From: Lachnospiraceae bacterium UBA3401
GTDB taxonomy: Bacteria > Bacillota > Clostridia > Lachnospirales > Lachnospiraceae
Assembly: GCA_002358575.1 (NCBI GenBank)
Contig: DEPD01000012.1
Location: 1 to 8,131 of the forward strand
Length of the DNA: 8,131 nt
Direction: 5' to 3'
Part shown: positions 6,640 to 8,131 of the stretch, piece by piece
Position numbering within the stretch: position 1 is the stretch's first letter
Layout: the number at the start of each line of letters is the position of its first letter
Translations under genes and position numbers: made by a program
Notes under the pieces: generated by a model
Told to the model about the DNA's origin: nothing
Databases searched by the model: none
Seen by the model: the letters and a program-made list of their open reading frames with translations, nothing else

Positions 6640-6668
6640 AATTTAGCATAGAATAAAACAGAAAGCAA
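6640..6668 (-). promoter_or_regulatory. Probable cbp promoter
   Basis: On the minus strand: TTGCTT (6668-6663), 17 bases, then TAAATT (6645-6640) preceded by TGC as an extended -10. The hexamers match the consensus only moderately (3 and 4 of 6), as expected for a regulated gene. The start would be near 6633, giving a leader of about 176 bases. A second option is TATAAG preceded by TGT near 6566, with a weak -35 TTACAA 16 bases upstream. Confidence 0.45.
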
Positions 6669-6669
6669 G

Positions 6670-6687
6670 ATAAATTTTAGAATTTAT
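6670..6687. repeat. AT-rich inverted repeat beside the cbp -35
   Basis: ATAAATT (6670-6676) and AATTTAT (6681-6687) are exact inverted arms around TTAG, directly upstream of the predicted cbp -35. With only A and T in the arms this may be chance in AT-rich promoter DNA or an UP-element-like stretch. Confidence 0.25.
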
Positions 6688-6696
6688 GTGCATCAA

Positions 6697-6766
6697 TTGT
6701 TGTAATTCACACCAAATTATCATAAATGGATACGAAATCTGACGTGGGTGTGAATTGTAACCAACA
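6697..6766. promoter_or_regulatory. Paired inverted sites AATTCACACC / GGTGTGAATT
   Basis: AATTCACACC (6704-6713) and GGTGTGAATT (6747-6756) are an exact 10-bp inverted repeat with 33 bases between them, 43 bp from centre to centre, about four turns of the helix. Beyond a short bulge, TGTTG (6698-6702) is complementary to CAACA (6762-6766), which lengthens the symmetry. It lies upstream of the cbp promoter and about 120 bp from the lacI promoter. The arrangement suits two sites bound on the same DNA face by an activator; as RNA it would be a long stem-loop. No ORF is convincing here. Confidence 0.45.
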
Positions 6767-6800
6767 GTTCATTACTATTCGTATAAGAGTCGCTCATAGC

Positions 6801-6821
6801 AACGATTCGGGGTTTAACGAT
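6801..6821. promoter_or_regulatory. Two AACGAT half sites in direct orientation
   Basis: AACGATT (6801-6807) and AACGAT (6816-6821) are 15 bp apart in the same orientation. The same word occurs near lacI (6957-6964) and, inverted, in the cbp leader (6542-6549). CG is rare in this AT-rich region, so the cluster may be binding sites of the local regulator. Confidence 0.25.
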
Positions 6822-6883
6822 ACAAAAATGAATATACAAAATGCTGTTGGAAGCTTGTTCACATAAGGCAAGTACTTTGCAAC

Positions 6884-6912
6884 TTGTCAAAACGCAATTC
6901 CTATTGTATGAT
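6884..6912 (+). promoter_or_regulatory. Promoter of the LacI-family regulator gene
   Basis: TTGTCA (6884-6889), 17 bases and TATGAT (6907-6912) form a strong sigma-A type promoter, each hexamer matching at 5 of 6 positions. The start would be near 6919, with a leader of about 69 bases. The -35 overlaps the right arm of CAAGT-N8-ACTTG (6869-6886). Confidence 0.65.
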
Positions 6913-6944
6913 TAGGACAAGTTTTTCAATAAAGGTTAAAAAAC

Positions 6945-6966
6945 TAAACGAGATTAAAACGATTAA
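6945..6966. promoter_or_regulatory. Possible autoregulatory sites in the lacI leader
   Basis: TAAACGAGATTA and AAAACGATTAA follow each other directly, two copies of an AAACGA(N)ATTA word about 12 bp apart. The second contains AAACGATT (6957-6964), which is found inverted at 6549-6542 in the cbp leader. Located between the predicted start site and the ribosome binding site, they could let the regulator limit its own expression. They are not good palindromes. Confidence 0.3.
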
Positions 6967-6987
6967 ATAAAAGAAGAGGTACAACAT

Positions 6988-8010
6988 ATGGTTTCCTTGA
7001 AAGACATTGCTGCTGCATGCGAAGTGTCGGTTGCCACGGTCAGCAAAGCGTTGAATAATCAAAAAGATATTGGGGAGGAGACGAAAAAGCGGGTGCGAAC
7101 TATTGCAAAGGAACTTGGCTATCATCCCAATGCGTCTGCTCGAACGCTAAAGACCAATCGCTCTTATAATCTTGGGGTTTTGTATAAGGAGAAGTCCGGC
7201 AGCGGACTAACACATGATTATTTTTCGCAAGTTTTGGAACATTTTAGATACACAGCAGAAAATAGTGGGTATGATATTACTTTTTTATCCAATTCCAAAA
7301 CGAGAAAAGACAAAATGTCTTATCTGGAACATTCTGTTTACAGAAGAATGGATGGTGTGATGATTGCTGTTGCAGATTACAATGACCCTGAAGTGATAGA
7401 ACTTTTGCGCAGTGACCTTCCAGTTGTCACGGTTGATTATAGTTATTGCGGAAGGATATCTATTATGTCAGACAATGCTTTTGGTATGGAGAAACTGCTT
7501 TCATATATTTATGGGCAGGGACATCGGGCAATTGCCTATATATATGGAGAGGATTCCGTGGTGACAGAGAGCAGACTTTCCACATACTATCGTTTTATGA
7601 AAGAGAAAAGTTTATTAGTTCGAGAAGATTTATTGTATAAGGGTCGATACAGAGATTCCAGTGTTGCGGGAACAATTACCAATAGTTTGCTGGATTTGGA
7701 TCAGCCGCCGACCTGTATTTTATATGCAGATGATTTTTCTGCGATTGGCGGTATGAATACCATTAAGAGCAGAGGGTTTCGTGTGCCTGAGGACATATCA
7801 ATTGCAGGATATGATGGTATTTTGATGGCTTCTCAGTTGGAGCCACAACTCACAACATATCGACAGGATACAAAGGGAATTGGATGCATGGCAGCAGAAA
7901 AATTAATCCATTTAATAGAAAATCCACAAGAAACATCTATCTGTCAATATACAATGAGCGGAGAACTGATTTTGGGCAGTTCTGTTGCGCAAGTTCCACA
8001 AAAAATTTAA
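6988..8010 (+). CDS. LacI-family transcriptional regulator
   Basis: A 340-residue DNA-binding repressor or activator of the LacI/GalR family, full length. The helix-turn-helix covers about residues 4-23 (LKDIAAACEVSVATVSKALN) and is followed by the hinge helix with GYHPNASARTLKT (44-56), which enters the minor groove. Residues 60-335 form the periplasmic-binding-protein-like sensor and dimer domain: MDGVMIAVAD (121-130), TESR with Arg196 at a usual sugar-contact position, YADDFSAIGGMN (246-257), and DISIAGYDGI with Asp276 (269-278). The ATG at 6988 follows AGAAGAGGT with 7-8 bases between. The gene is divergent from the cellobiose phosphorylase gene and shares its control region, which has CG-centred operator-like sites. 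I infer that it controls cbp in response to cellobiose or a related sugar; the ligand cannot be read from the sequence. A global role like CcpA is less likely, since it lacks a clear CcpA signature and sits beside its probable target. Confidence 0.93.
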   Translation: MVSLKDIAAACEVSVATVSKALNNQKDIGEETKKRVRTIAKELGYHPNASARTLKTNRSYNLGVLYKEKSGSGLTHDYFSQVLEHFRYTAENSGYDITFLSNSKTRKDKMSYLEHSVYRRMDGVMIAVADYNDPEVIELLRSDLPVVTVDYSYCGRISIMSDNAFGMEKLLSYIYGQGHRAIAYIYGEDSVVTESRLSTYYRFMKEKSLLVREDLLYKGRYRDSSVAGTITNSLLDLDQPPTCILYADDFSAIGGMNTIKSRGFRVPEDISIAGYDGILMASQLEPQLTTYRQDTKGIGCMAAEKLIHLIENPQETSICQYTMSGELILGSSVAQVPQKI

Positions 8011-8021
8011 TATTTCGTTAA

Positions 8022-8050
8022 TTTACCTTATTCGTTTTGTATGATATGAT
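8022..8050 (+). promoter_or_regulatory. Possible promoter for a gene beyond the right edge
   Basis: TTTACC (8022-8027), 17 bases and TATGAT (8045-8050) resemble a sigma-A promoter; an overlapping TATGAT lies at 8040-8045. Downstream the DNA is very AT-rich up to an AAGGAA (8115-8120) that might be a ribosome binding site for a start just off the edge. AT-rich DNA gives such matches by chance, so the call is weak. I see no GC-rich terminator hairpin after the LacI-type gene in 8011-8131. Confidence 0.3.
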
Positions 8051-8131
8051 GAAATTATTCAATATGAAAAAATACATTTTTATTTTGTATATATTACATT
8101 TTAAACAATTATATAAGGAACTGTAGAAAAA

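Noticed and set aside
6901..7125. Minus-strand 74-codon frame over the start of the LacI-type gene
   Set aside because: It is antisense to the helix-turn-helix coding region and the regulator's promoter and has no good start signals.

Overview
The window looks like chromosomal DNA of a low-GC Firmicute, most likely a gut or rumen Clostridium-cluster bacterium of the Lachnospiraceae type. The reasons are AT-rich intergenic DNA, strong AGGAGG-type ribosome binding sites, promoters of the TTGNNN-17-TATAAT kind (several with TGn extension), a FeoA-FeoB fusion, and a cytosolic cellobiose phosphorylase that closely resembles the clostridial enzyme. The family assignment is an inference from gene content; no rRNA or marker gene is present.

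Left block (1-3929). A gene starts at 44 on the minus strand and runs off the left edge. Divergent from it, a well-formed promoter (153-181) leads into a three-gene plus-strand operon: a YcxB-like membrane protein (323-1333), a FeoA-FeoB fusion ferrous iron transporter (1330-3687) whose ATG overlaps the preceding stop as ATGA, and a 74-residue protein with a His-Cys-Cys-His cluster (3705-3929). The close packing suggests that all three serve ferrous iron uptake or its control, but only FeoAB has a function I can assign.

Middle block (3930-6457). A strong 13-bp hairpin (3971-3998) separates the iron operon from a convergent gene on the minus strand, a complete 811-residue GH94 cellobiose phosphorylase (4022-6457) with its catalytic Asp in place.

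Right block (6458-8131). A 530-bp divergent control region lies between the phosphorylase gene and a LacI-family regulator (6988-8010). It holds a probable promoter for each gene, a LacI/CcpA-like operator core (AAACGTTT) just after the predicted phosphorylase start site, further AACGAT-type half sites, a perfect 9-bp palindrome, and a 10-bp inverted repeat whose arms are spaced about four helical turns apart. The simplest model is that the LacI-type protein represses the phosphorylase gene, and perhaps itself, until a cellobiose-related ligand is present. No sugar transporter is in the window. After the regulator there is AT-rich DNA with a possible promoter for a gene beyond the right edge.

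The main unexplained signal is a short repeated element found in the leader of the iron operon (about 196-250) and in the leader of the phosphorylase gene (about 6488-6533), with a more degenerate third copy nearby (6552-6608). Otherwise the window is ordinary housekeeping and sugar-use DNA; I see no defence system, mobile gene, CRISPR array or RNA gene.
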